The position numbers and the translations under genes are program-made. Below are positions 1 to 9,435 of a DNA stretch of 64,000 bases, in pieces; position 1 is the first letter of the stretch; every line of letters starts with the position of its first letter. The notes under the pieces were generated by a model. The model saw nothing but the letters and a program-made list of their open reading frames with translations. It was not told the origin of the DNA and ran no database searches. Source of the DNA: Thraustochytrium sp. TN22 (Eukaryota > Sar > Bigyra > Thraustochytrida > Thraustochytriidae); NCBI GenBank assembly GCA_013306675.1, contig JABLUY010000128.1:42082-106081 (forward strand). The letters run 5' to 3'.

Positions 1-1
1 G

Positions 2-769
2 CAGAGCGCGCGCGAGACCGGTGCGATCCGCATCCAGGCCATGTACAGGGGATACGCCGCACGAGTGGCGTTCGACGAAATGGAGCGCGAATACGCAGCC
101 ATTTATATTCAGGCGAACGTGCGACGGTTCCTAGTTGCACTGCAGACACGCGCCGCTTCGGTGCCGCCCAGCCCGCCAGAGTCGCCGCCTTCAAGCAGGC
201 CGAGCGAGGCGAGCGAGCCGCCGGCGCAAGCGGCCGACAAGGATAGGCTCGAAAAGGACGAGGACGAGGACGGCGAGGACAGCGCCAGTAGCGAATCGCC
301 TCCATCGCCGCCGACACCGCCGCCTGGGCTCGATAGCATCGACGCGCTGCCACCGCCACCGCCGGATATGCCGCCACCGCCGGCTGTGCCTCCGCCTGGG
401 TTCGACCTCGGCCTGGAGCCGGGCGTCGGGGTCAACGATGCAAGGAAGCGGCCGCAGCCGCCGGCATCGCCGCCGGCGCCGCCCGCAATGCCGCCGTCGC
501 CGCCGAGCGCGGAGAGCTCTGCTCGCCGCCGGTCCTCCGTGCCTCGACCGCCGGCACCGGGGCTCATCAAGGAGGTGCAGCCTCGCAGGGCGTCGGCAGT
601 GCCAACGCGCGAAGAGGACCAGCCCGAGACGGGCGGCAAAAGTAGCAGCAAGAAGAGGCCGCAGCCGCCCACCGTGCCGCCCCCCAAGGAGGTCAGGGCG
701 TTCGTTGCGCCCACGCCGCCGCGCGCGCTGCCCCCAAACGCACCGGACGACGGCGAGTACTCGGTGTGA
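2..769 (+). CDS. IQ-motif, proline-rich protein (5' end outside window)
   Basis: The frame is open from the first bases of the window, so the N-terminus lies upstream. The visible part begins with two IQ calmodulin-binding-type motifs. The first (nt 32-76) reads IQ..YRGYAAR and the second (nt 107-139) reads IQANVRRFLV. After these comes a low-complexity tail of about 200 residues rich in Pro, Ser and Glu/Asp, with PPSPP and PPPP runs that could bind SH3, WW or EVH1 partners. IQ pairs of this kind occur in myosin necks, IQGAPs and many orphan scaffold proteins. No motor or GAP domain is visible here, so the class cannot be assigned. The stop TGA is at 767-769. Calmodulin or light-chain binding is inferred from the motif only. 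Confidence 0.7.
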   Translation, partial: QSARETGAIRIQAMYRGYAARVAFDEMEREYAAIYIQANVRRFLVALQTRAASVPPSPPESPPSSRPSEASEPPAQAADKDRLEKDEDEDGEDSASSESPPSPPTPPPGLDSIDALPPPPPDMPPPPAVPPPGFDLGLEPGVGVNDARKRPQPPASPPAPPAMPPSPPSAESSARRRSSVPRPPAPGLIKEVQPRRASAVPTREEDQPETGGKSSSKKRPQPPTVPPPKEVRAFVAPTPPRALPPNAPDDGEYSV

Positions 770-976
770 GCGACGCATGTGCACTACTAACCTGGAGAAG
801 GAAGTCTTAGTAACTTAGTAGCTTATGGGTTGAATGTTGTTGACACGGGCAGGGAAGGAAGGCGTCGAGGTCGAGGAGGGAGGTGCATGCAGAAAAGGAC
901 AGCAGCTCACATCATGATCACGGTTCATCTTGTACCTCCAGTTCCTCCGCTACGCGAGCGGCTCCGACGGGTCCTT

Positions 977-1295
977 TTAAAAGTGCGCCGGCGTAGTCTG
1001 TCTCCGCCAGTTCGCGTAGTCCGGATCGAACTTGAAGTTCGAGTCGTCTAGGAACATGTAATCGACGATGAGCAGCGCCACGAAAACGCCCACCATGGTG
1101 ATCTGCGCGCAAGAACTCCTGCTTAGTTAGCCCTTTGCTCGCGCCCGCGGTCCGCGCGCGCGTGCATGCACTTACAAAGGCCGTCTGGATGATGTAATCG
1201 GCGACCGCGAAGGCTAGCACGATGAAGAGAAAGATGAAAGCGATGAGCGTGTACCTGCGCGTGTTCAGCCCCAGCGTGTACAGAAGCAGCGCCAT
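977..1295 (-). CDS. Small two-pass membrane protein, one intron (exons 1176-1295 and 977-1102)
   Basis: The ATG at 1295 opens a 40-codon exon that ends at a strong donor (GTAAGT). The acceptor CGCGCAG precedes position 1102, and a CTAAC branch-point-like sequence lies about 25 nt upstream of it. Joining the exons keeps frame (phase 0) and gives 81 residues ending TTPAHF and TAA at 977-979. The spliced product has two hydrophobic helices, LIAFIFLFIVLAFAVADYII and ITMVGVFVALLIVDYMF, with a short polar tail containing FDPDYANW. Read without splicing, the frame loses the second helix and becomes basic low-complexity sequence. I do not recognise the family; it could be a small ER or Golgi complex subunit. 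A coding or untranslated exon may lie further upstream, because a perfect donor is present at 2082. Confidence 0.6.
1103..1175 (-). other. Spliceosomal intron, 73 nt
   Basis: Minus-strand donor GTAAGT (first base 1175) and acceptor CGCGCAG ending at 1103, with a branch-like CTAAC in between. Removal restores a second transmembrane helix in frame. This is the only intron in the window I can place with confidence. Confidence 0.65.
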
Positions 1296-2415
1296 CCTGA
1301 CTACCTGCTCGTCCGCGCGCCAGTCCGTCAGCCTCCCTTCCCTCTGCCTGCCTCGCGCAGCCGGCGCGCCGGGCCGTCCTTGCGCCCGCCGTATCCCGCC
1401 GCCTCATGCACCCCAGCATGCCTGCCGCCGCGCGCAGCCCCCCGCGCGCACGGCCCGGGCGCGCGGCGGGCGAGCCGCCGCGCGCGCGCCGCCACCTACC
1501 GAGCCGCCACCGCGCCGCCGCCGCCGGGGAGCGAGAGCGCGCGCGTGAACGAAGACGATCGACCGATCGATCTACCTCGCGCAAGCCGTGACAACCTTCT
1601 CCAGCGAGCGAGCTCCCGTCTCCGCCAGCCGCGTAACCCCGCCCCGCGCGTGACGCCGCCTGCTTGGCGCTGCCTCACGGCACGCCGCAGAACCGGTTCT
1701 CTACGGTACTTTCACCTGAGGGCGATCAGCGCCGCCGTAACCCTGTTGGCGCTGTGACGCCGCCGTGGGCTACGAGCGCGAGGAGGACGCTGGCGACGTG
1801 GACAAAGTTCGGGACGGGCTGCGTCTTCTGGAGCTCGGCGCCGGAAGCTCCCTGCGACCTGCGAGGGACAAGGAGCGCCAGATCAAGCGACGATCGAATA
1901 CTGGTATGGGAGGGTACCAGGTCCCGTTGTACTCGAGGCGAGTCCAACCCGAGCCGAAGCTAGTTCCGCACGCGAGCTGCGAGACGTGGTGCCCGTGCGC
2001 ACGGAAGTCTGAAGCCAGCGGCAGCTCGCCGGTGGAGGCGGCGTGAGCGCGCCCACGTGGAGCCAAGAGCTAACTAACTTACCTGAGGTACGAGCCACGA
2101 GGCTAGCCAGCTAGCCAGCGGCGTCGTACTACTCCGAGGACTGAACGAGCGAGCGCTGTGGCGTGCAGTGGCGTCCGAGTCTCGCTGATCGAAGCGCCCG
2201 CTATCCAGTCCAGGGTCACGGTCAGGCGCCGGCAGAGCTGCAACGCGCGCGCGAGGGGCCGGAGCGGAGCGGCGGCGGCGCGGTGCGTGGCGAGCGAGCG
2301 AGGCGAGGCGAGGCGAGGCGAGGCGAGGCGAGGCGCGCGGCGCGCGAGGCAGCCAGCTCGCGCTCGGGCAGCTCAAGCGACTAGCTAGCTAGCTAGCTCT
2401 ACTAGCTCGAGCAAG
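1296..2415. other. Intergenic region between two divergent genes; possible 5'-UTR intron on the minus strand
   Basis: There is no convincing coding sequence; the open frames here are GC-rich, Arg/Ala/Pro shadows. On the minus strand a consensus donor CAG|GTAAGT lies at 2082. A plausible acceptor, with a CTGAC branch-like site 24 nt upstream, lies at about 1305 just before the ATG at 1295. The small membrane-protein gene may therefore have a 5'-UTR intron of about 780 nt. Near the plus-strand gene there is a GAGGC/GAGGCGAGGC run (about 2302-2336) and a CTAGCTAG run (2381-2398). Confidence 0.4.
2381..2398. promoter_or_regulatory. CTAG tandem element 18 bp before a start codon
   Basis: The CTAG tetramer is repeated in tandem immediately upstream of the SYLF-gene ATG at 2416. 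Similar runs recur between genes at 8284-8303, 15973-15996, 18885-18901, 44753-44796 and 48511-48526. A function as a 5'-UTR or core-promoter element is inference. Confidence 0.35.
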
Positions 2416-3684
2416 ATGGGGCGGTTTTCTCTGGACGGGTACACGGACAAGTGCATTCGCATGTTGAACGACATGGTGAATCCCAAGTATGTCAAGGCGG
2501 ACAAGCAGGTGCCAGCGACGCTAATCAGGCACTGCGAGGGCATCGCGTTCATCACGATCTTCAAGGCCGGGCTCTTCGTCATGGGCGGCAACGTGGGCGG
2601 CGGCTGCGTGATCGCCAAGGTGAAGGACGACAGCTCGCCGCGCGGCTGGCGCTGGAGCGGGCCCATCTCCGTGGCAGTGGGCGGCCTGGGCGGCGGCTTC
2701 ATCTTCGGCGCCGAGAAGATTGACTCCATGATTATTCTCAACACCAAGGGCGCTGTCAAGGCCTTCATGGACAAGGGCCAGGTCACCTTCGGCGGCAACG
2801 TGTCGCTGGCCGTCGGCCCGGTGGGCCGCGACATCGAGGCGCACGCCGGTATTTCCGCTAAGAAGCAGATTGTGGCGGCCTATTCGTACAGCAAGGCGCA
2901 GGGTCTCTACATTGGCGGCACTCTGGAGGGTGCCTTTGTCCTCGGCCGCAACTCTGACAATGTCAAGTACTACGGCGACCCGTCCGTGACGCCGCACAAG
3001 ATCCTGAGCGGCGAAGTGCGCCCGCCACTCAAGGTTGATACGCTGCACCGCGAGCTCTACGCCATTCATGACAAGAAGGGCGACTACCAGAGCCTGCCCG
3101 ACTCCATGCACGGCGCGCCCTCGCGTGAGCCGAGCATGTATGGGTCTGACTTCGGCGCCGCGGCGGCAGGCGCCGGCGCCGCCGCGGGCGCCGCCACCGC
3201 CGCGCTGCCGCCCAACTGGCGCCAGGTCACCACGCCCGACGGCAAGCCGTACTACCACAATACCGTCACCAACGAGACTGCCTGGGAGCGCCCCGGCGGC
3301 GCGGCGCCCACGCCGGCGGCTGCGCCGGCGGCCTCGCAGGACCCCTTCACGAACCAGCACGTGCAGGCGAAGGCTGAGCCGGCGCAGTTCGTCAACCCGA
3401 CAGTGCCGGTGGCACAGGCGGTGCCGTCCACCTCCCACCATGAGCAGTCGCCCTTCCAGCAGGCCGGTCGTACAACGCCCCCTGTGCCGGTCTCCAGGCC
3501 GTCCGCGGCGCGCAACGACACCGCTACCGCGCTCTACGACTACACGGCAGCACGCCCGGATGAGCTCTCCTTCAAGCTCAATGACAGACTCACCGTGCTT
3601 GACAAGAGCGACGCCAACTGGTGGAAGTGCAGCCTGCACGGCAAGTCCGGCATGGCGCCTTCCAACTATCTCAAGGCCGATTGA
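2416..3684 (+). CDS. SYLF (Ysc84/SH3YL1-like) protein with WW and SH3 domains
   Basis: 422 residues with three modules. Residues about 1-205 form a SYLF/DUF500 domain, a lipid- and actin-binding fold found in yeast Ysc84 and animal SH3YL1; the glycine-rich VGGLGGGFIFGAEK stretch is typical. A WW domain at about 265-294 starts LPPNWRQV, contains the YYHN core and ends WERP. A C-terminal SH3 at about 369-422 shows ALYDY, ELSF, WWKC and SNYL signatures. Ysc84 and SH3YL1 link phosphoinositide membranes to actin during endocytosis or ruffling; a similar role is likely here. The WW domain between SYLF and SH3 is an addition to the classical SYLF-SH3 arrangement and would give the protein a second proline-ligand reader. 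The start is supported by context (AAGATGGGG) and by the domain beginning immediately. Confidence 0.9.
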   Translation: MGRFSLDGYTDKCIRMLNDMVNPKYVKADKQVPATLIRHCEGIAFITIFKAGLFVMGGNVGGGCVIAKVKDDSSPRGWRWSGPISVAVGGLGGGFIFGAEKIDSMIILNTKGAVKAFMDKGQVTFGGNVSLAVGPVGRDIEAHAGISAKKQIVAAYSYSKAQGLYIGGTLEGAFVLGRNSDNVKYYGDPSVTPHKILSGEVRPPLKVDTLHRELYAIHDKKGDYQSLPDSMHGAPSREPSMYGSDFGAAAAGAGAAAGAATAALPPNWRQVTTPDGKPYYHNTVTNETAWERPGGAAPTPAAAPAASQDPFTNQHVQAKAEPAQFVNPTVPVAQAVPSTSHHEQSPFQQAGRTTPPVPVSRPSAARNDTATALYDYTAARPDELSFKLNDRLTVLDKSDANWWKCSLHGKSGMAPSNYLKAD

Positions 3685-3800
3685 TCACATGTCTTGGGGC
3701 TCCGAGCGTGATGAGTATAGTATTGTACTGTGGATTTTCAGGTGGTAGTTCAAATGTGAGTGGCGCGGCTTGCCTGTGGAGGAGGTGAAGCGGGATTCCG

Positions 3801-5279
3801 TCAAAGTTCTCTTCGAATCGGCCGAAGAGCCCCCGGCGTCCAGAGCATTATCGGTGGTTCTTGTGGCACGAGGCACGATGCCCTGAGCGCGAGCGACGAC
3901 TGAGAGAGCGACGACGGGGACGTCGACGACAGCGTCGAGGTCGACGTTGAGGACATCGTGGACGTCGAGGTCGACGACAGGGACGACGTCGACGTCGATG
4001 ACAAGGTCGAGGTTGAGGTCGACGAAGGCGTGAACGTTGAGGCTGACGAGTTCGGCTCGGTGGATGAGATTGGCAGCCAAGTGGTCCCAGATGAGGACGC
4101 GGGCGAAGCGGACGTGCGCAGCATTACGGACGCTGGTAGCAAAGCGGACGGATCAAAGTGGACCGCCCGACCTTGAGAAGATCGACCTGGGTTCGTGGGG
4201 CTGGCACACCTTGCAGGGCTTTCACGACTTGCAGGGCTCGCAGCGCACACGACTCTCTTAGGGCTCACAGGGCTCACTGGGTGCGTTGTTGTTGGGCTCA
4301 GGGTTGTCCCTACAGAAGCCCAGACACCTGGAGTGGACAGTTGGGTGGTACCCTCAGCGAGACGCAAAAAGGGTCCGGTGTCGAAGCGCTCAGGTAGCAC
4401 GCTTGACGTGGCCGCACTGCTGCTGCTGCTACTGCTGCTGCTGCTACGGCTACCGCTGCTTCTGCAATCGCTTCGAGCGGAGCCACAGGCCGCACGTGCG
4501 TTGTCCTCGTCCATGTTCTCGTCAGGGAGCACACGCGCCGCCAGGCGAGCCCAGCCCTTTCGTCGGTTTGGGCGGCTGCTCTCGCGGTGCGCGAGTCGAA
4601 TAGCGTTGGAGGCCTCGCAATGTTGTAGATTCTGCACAAAGCCCTGTACAAGCTGCGGTGCTGTCTGCTGCGCTGCAAGTGCAGCCTCCTTGTACACCTT
4701 GGCCGCTCGAGCGAAGTTCTTGTTGCCTTCCAGAGCGACGGCGTACGTGTGGAGCGCAACAGGCACGAGCGCGACTCGTCCGTGCCTCTCGCAGGCATCG
4801 ACGGCGTCTTTGGCTGGCGCGTACGCTTCAGAGAAGCGACGCGCATCGATAAGCAGCGCTGCCTGCCTGAGGAGCACCTCGGGCGAGCAGCGATCGCTCC
4901 GCACCTTGGCAGTCCAAGACGTGAGCGCCTTGAGCGCCGCCTCACCACGGCCCGCATCGTGAAGGAGCTTTGCCTGCCAGTCCACGAGCTCGTTGGCCAG
5001 CGCCAGCGCGCGAGCATTCAGCGTGCGAGGGTTTGATGCGAGCCGTCTTGCGAGCGCCCCACAGGCTTTTCTCACGGCCCTCGCCTGGGCGCCGCGGTTG
5101 GGCGCGCCGTGCTGCCGCAGCACAAGGAGCAGTTGGGCGGCTGCGTCTTGCACTGCCGCCTCTCCGGAGGCATCTGTGTCGCGTGCGGCCTGCGCAGCGC
5201 GCACCACCACAGTGCGCACGTGTTCGCCGGCGAACGCCATGCCCGCGGTGGTCTGACAGTGGTGGCGGTCCGAGTCCAT
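3801..5279 (-). CDS. TPR-like helical protein with Ser/Thr-rich tail
   Basis: About 492 residues from the ATG at 5279; the open frame extends 8 codons further only through a GTG. Residues about 1-250 are Ala/Leu-rich amphipathic helices. The clearest TPR-like pair is around ALHTYAVALEGNKNFARAAK, followed by VYKEAALAAQQ. The second half is a low-complexity Ser/Thr region with a Ser run and a tandem SSTSTSTL-type repeat (about nt 3905-4050), and several SP/TP sites that could be phosphorylated. A helical N-terminal scaffold with a disordered tail suggests a protein-interaction role; no enzyme motif is visible and I do not recognise the family. An alternative start is the next Met (5237). Confidence 0.65.
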   Translation of the reverse strand: MDSDRHHCQTTAGMAFAGEHVRTVVVRAAQAARDTDASGEAAVQDAAAQLLLVLRQHGAPNRGAQARAVRKACGALARRLASNPRTLNARALALANELVDWQAKLLHDAGRGEAALKALTSWTAKVRSDRCSPEVLLRQAALLIDARRFSEAYAPAKDAVDACERHGRVALVPVALHTYAVALEGNKNFARAAKVYKEAALAAQQTAPQLVQGFVQNLQHCEASNAIRLAHRESSRPNRRKGWARLAARVLPDENMDEDNARAACGSARSDCRSSGSRSSSSSSSSSSAATSSVLPERFDTGPFLRLAEGTTQLSTPGVWASVGTTLSPTTTHPVSPVSPKRVVCAASPASRESPARCASPTNPGRSSQGRAVHFDPSALLPASVMLRTSASPASSSGTTWLPISSTEPNSSASTFTPSSTSTSTLSSTSTSSLSSTSTSTMSSTSTSTLSSTSPSSLSQSSLALRASCLVPQEPPIMLWTPGALRPIRREL

Positions 5280-5628
5280 CACGATGATGATGATGGTGGG
5301 CACACAAGTGTCGGTTGCAACTTTTTCCCCTCGTCAGCCTGACTTACTCATCTCACTCACTGTCATCTCACAGTCAGTCAGAGTGGGGAGACAGACGATG
5401 AGCGAACAGTCTCGCGCGGCAAGCACACGGACCCAGAGAATGAATCGAGCAGAACAACACAAAAGTCTCTTTCTCTCTCTCTCTCTCGCTGTCTTTGACT
5501 CTAGGTTTACATACAAAAGTTGGCTGGGCTCGTGATGATGTTGGGTTGGTTCGCACGCAGCAGCAGCAGCAGGTGCAGGTGCAAGCGCATCTCTGGATGG
5601 GCACTTTTGCTCGCACTTGCAGCCAGGT
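5280..5628. other. Intergenic, pyrimidine-tract containing
   Basis: Lies between the 5' end of the TPR-like gene and the 3' end of the Wee1-like gene, both on the minus strand. It holds a CT-rich microsatellite (about 5465-5490) and a CAG/CAGGTG run near 5560. No gene is seen. Confidence 0.5.
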
Positions 5629-7810
5629 TTAGAGCGTGTTCGAGCGGCGCATCCGGTTGCGGGCATCCTCAAAGGTACCAGCATCGAAGGCGGCGGCCTG
5701 CTGCTGCAGCCCGGAGGCGGCGGCCTTCATGCGCACAAGCTCCTTGCGGTACTCCTCGGCCGCGGCGCGCTCGCGCGCCAGCTGGATCTCCCACGGGGTG
5801 CGCAGCACGCCGCCGGGCCCGCCCGAGGTGAGAAGAGTCTCGGCACTGGGCCGCACGACAGGGTCCTTCCCAAGCATGAGTCGGATGAGGACGCGCATGT
5901 CAGCGGAGATGTTGTTGAGTGCCTGCTCGCAGAGCACGCCGTTGCGGATCTCGTGCCACTCCGGGCCATTGGCCGGAAGCTCGCGGCCGAGGCACATCTC
6001 GTAGAGCGAGGCGCCGAGCGAGAAGATGTCCCCCTTCATGAGCTGGGAGTAGTCCTCGTTGAGGAGCTCGAGCGCCATGTAACGTGAGTCGCCCTCCTCA
6101 ATGTCCTGCGCATAGCACGCCTGCTCCTTGCTCTCGTAGTTGATCTTGGCGCCGTCGCGATCTTCGTCATCGTCGTCGAAGATGAGAAGTGAGGGCGAGG
6201 GCGAGGATACGCGCGAGCTCGTGGAGCGCATGGACCCCATGCGGCGCAACGGCGTGCGGTCCGCATCGCATATGGACAGCGGCGGGCGACTGCCGAAGCT
6301 GCCGCCGTTCTTGCTGCTGAAGCTGCCACTGCCACTGCCGGCCTCAAGCAACGGCGGCGGGCGCGGCAGCTGGTCGTCGGCGCGAAGCGGGCTGCGGCCG
6401 GTAGACGCCTCGCAGGCGTCTTCGGCGCCGGAGATGCGCGCCAGGCAGGCGTGGCCGAGGTCGCCGACTTTGAAGACGCCATTCTTGACGAAGATGTTAG
6501 CCGGTTTAATGTCCAGGTGCACGAGCTTGTGCTTGTGCAGGCTGTGGAGGCCATCGAGGACCTGGCGCGCGAGTTTGCGCGCGGTAGCTTCGAATCCGTC
6601 CGGGTAGTCGCGCGAGCGGATCATGTCCTGCAGGCTCCTGTCGCACAGCTCGGTCTGAATGAAGAGGCGGCCGTCCTCGACGAAGGCGCCAAAGTAGCGC
6701 ACGATATGCGGGCTGTCCTGCTCACTGCAAATGGCCGAGAGCGCGAAGACCTCCTTGAGCACGCGCTCGCGGTCTGCGCGGCCCTTGAAGCGCTGCTTGG
6801 TCACCTTGACCGCATAGAGGCAGCCGTCGAGCCGGTTGCGGCACTTGAAGACCGTGCCAAAGGTGCCGCCCCCGAGAATGCCTTGCTCCTCGAACTCCTC
6901 CTTGAAGCGAGACAGCGTCGCGGACTTCTCCAGCGTAAGCGCGGTTTGCGCAGGCAGGTGCGGCGACGCGTAGCCACCGCCGCCGCCCCGCGCGCGGCGC
7001 CCGCGCAGGCCCGTGGCGCCTCCCGGGGCGCGCAGCGGCTGAGGCGAGCAAGCTGAGAACGGAGAGCGGGGCGGCGTCTCCGATCCCCCGCCCAGGGCGC
7101 GACCGCGCGCGAAGCGGCGCGGTGCGGCGTTCGCGTGGCTCTCGTCCTCCTCGTCTTCGTCGATGAGCGCGGCCGCGCGGGGCGTCCCGCTCGCCTCGTC
7201 CGCCCGCTCATCCTCTTCCATGCCGTAGCTGGCGTCCGATACGCTGCACGTGCGCTTGAGCTCGTTGCAGAGCGCCGTGGGTGACATGTTGGACTTGCAC
7301 GGTGTAGGCGGCATCGGGCTGGGCGGCAGCAGCGGCGTCGTGCTGCCGCGGCGAGCCCGGCGCCGCGCCACCGTGCCTGGCCCCGCCTTCTTGCACGTGC
7401 TCGGCACGGCCAAGACGGGCGACTCCGCCGTCTCGAAGAGGTCCGCGTCTCCAGATGCGTCGCTCCCGCCGCGCGACCGCGGCTTGCGCACGGTGCGGGG
7501 CGCCGGCGTCGCGCCGCTGCGCCCAAACGCGAGACGCGCGGGCCGCAGGATGCCCTCGTACTCCTCCGCGTCGTTGTCGTCGTCCTCGTCGTCCTCGTCG
7601 TCGTCCTCGTCGCTATCCGCAGTCACGTACGAGGAGAGTGACTTGCGCTCACGTCTGCAGCGCCGCGTCGCGCCCGGGCTTGCGAAGAGCGTTGTGCGCT
7701 CCGGCGAGCGGTCGAAGCTCGTGCTGGCGCCACTCACGGCCGTCAGCGAGGACTCGTTCAGGTTCGACGTGTAAAAGGGGTTGACGTTCGACGTGCGGGC
7801 CGCGCAGCAA

Positions 7811-7842
<32 letters not shown>

Positions 7843-8148
7843 GCCGCCACCGGCCCCGGGTCCGCTTGGGATGCCATCCTCGCGGTCAGGAGTCCCAAAG
7901 ATCAGGTTGCGCTGCAGCCTGTGATTCTCCGAAGCCGAAGCGGGCGTGTCGAAGAGCACCTTGCGCGTGCTGCCGAGCGCCTGGCACGCCGTCGCGGGCG
8001 TGTCAGTGGGACGACTCGTGTCCGGCGTTGCGTGGAGGCCGCCCGCGGGCGTATGCATCCTGCGCCGCTTCCACGCGGGCGACGCCTCCCGCATGTGGCT
8101 GGGCGAGTCCAGCAGCCTCGTGCCGCCGCTCTTCATGACGCCCGGCAT
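5629..8148 (-). CDS. WEE1: Wee1/Myt1-like protein kinase with long activation-segment insert
   Basis: About 839 residues from the ATG at 8148; the longer frame starts at TTG with an in-frame stop upstream. The N-terminal half is disordered and rich in SP/TP sites, acidic runs and Ser runs, as in Wee1 regulators targeted by CDK. The kinase domain begins near residue 420. It has a glycine loop LGGGTFGTVFK, the AVKV lysine, KEVF helix C, catalytic HLDIKPANIF (about 543) and DLGHA in place of DFG. Then come EEGDSRYMALELL and a normal C-lobe. HLDIKP, DLGH and EEGDSRY are hallmarks of Wee1, which phosphorylates the inhibitory tyrosine of CDK1 and delays mitosis. About 110 Ser/Pro/acidic residues are inserted between DLGHA and EEGDSRY, where animal Wee1 has only a few. 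The insert keeps frame and lacks splice signals that I can see. Confidence 0.88.
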
Positions 8149-8675
8149 CCTGGGCGGGCGGGCGCTAGCGGGCGCGCTAGCCCAGCCGAGCTTTGCCTGT
8201 CGCCCAGCTGAGCTTTTGCCTGTGCTGTCTGGCGCGTGCTCGGGGGATTCTTGCAACGGGCGATGGGAGGGATGTGGCCGGCACTAGCTAGCTAGCTAGC
8301 TAGAGCGCCTGCTCGCCTGCTCGCCTTCGCCGCGCGCAAGCTCGCGAGAGTTAGCGCCTAGCCAGCCCGTCCGCGTGCCAGGCAGGCCTGCCGGCAGCCG
8401 GCCAGGTAGGCAGGCAGGCTAGGCGGGCCAGGCCAGGCCAGGCCAGGCAGGCAGCGCGAGCGCGGCGAGGCAGTCGCCGCCGTGCTCGGCGCTCAAGGAA
8501 GGCCGCTTGGGAGCGGATGCCACCAGCAAGATGCAGCCAGCGGGAGGAACGAATGCGCCGCGCCGGGCCGCGCCAAGGCTGCGCGCGCGCCGCGCGCCGA
8601 GCGGCTCGCTTGGACGGCGCCCGGCCTGCCCTCGCGTCTGCCCTGCCTGCTCTCCGGTCTGCCTGCCCGTCTCCC

Positions 8676-8715
<40 letters not shown>

Positions 8716-9435
8716 GCGCTCCTCGTCTTTGTTCGGGTCTGCTCGCGCGAGGCGGGCCGCCCCGCCGCGGCGGGCGCTGGGGTACACTGCGCCTTGCGCG
8801 TCCCGCCTCGCCTCGCCCTGCCCGGGTCCTGTTCCATGCTGCCCTACTCCCAGTACCGTCTGCAGCGTACGAGACGCGGGCCGCGCTTCGCGGGATCGGG
8901 CGCAGGACGCGCGCCCTGCCCCCCCGTGGCCCAGCGGTTTCGGGCCCCAGGCAGCGGCCGTGCCATCCGACAGCGCGCCCAGCCTGAGCTCCCAGCCTGA
9001 GCTGCGCGCCGCTTGCAGCGATGCGCACGTGAAGGCTCGCGGGCTGGGCGCCCGCCTGGCCCGCAGCCGCACGGCGCTGTGGCAGCGTCGCTGCGGCAGT
9101 GCGGCGGCGGTCTCGTGGCTCCGGCCCGGTGGGGCACGGAACGGCGGTGGTTAGGTTGCCCGGCGGCCGCTTGGCTGCCGGGCAGCTGGGGCGCGCCGCC
9201 GCCGCCGCGGTCGTGGCACTGCACTGCCAGGCGGGCCTCACTCCAGCGCAGGGCAGGGCACCTCGGAGTGCGAGTCGCCTGACATGCCGAGCAGGCAGAG
9301 AGAGAGCGAGAGGGAGAGCGAGAGGGAGAGAGAGCTCTCTGCTTGGAATGCATCGTCTGCAAGTTGCCGCAAGATGCAGGCTCGCCTCTCGGGTTCATGG
9401 TCACAGAGATTTTGCTGCTTTGAGCCTACTACCTT
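8149..9435. other. Intergenic, GC-rich low-complexity region
   Basis: Upstream of the Wee1-like gene and downstream of the Maf gene. It contains a CTAGCTAG run (8284-8303), CCAGG/GCAGGC repeats (about 8375-8455), a CCG-trinucleotide run (about 8676-8716) and a purine GAGAGC-rich stretch (about 9298-9335). The open frames on both strands are Arg/Ala/Pro-rich with no recognisable domain, so I call no gene. Confidence 0.5.

Noticed and set aside
918-1295. Unspliced 125-codon minus-strand gene
   Set aside because: After codon 40 the unspliced frame turns into basic low-complexity sequence. Removing the 73-nt intron gives a second clean transmembrane helix and an earlier natural stop.
8351-9241. 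Minus-strand frame of 296 codons and overlapping plus-strand frames between Wee1 and Maf
   Set aside because: All are Arg/Ala/Pro/Gly-rich with several frames open at once, as expected from high GC content. No motif or domain is seen.
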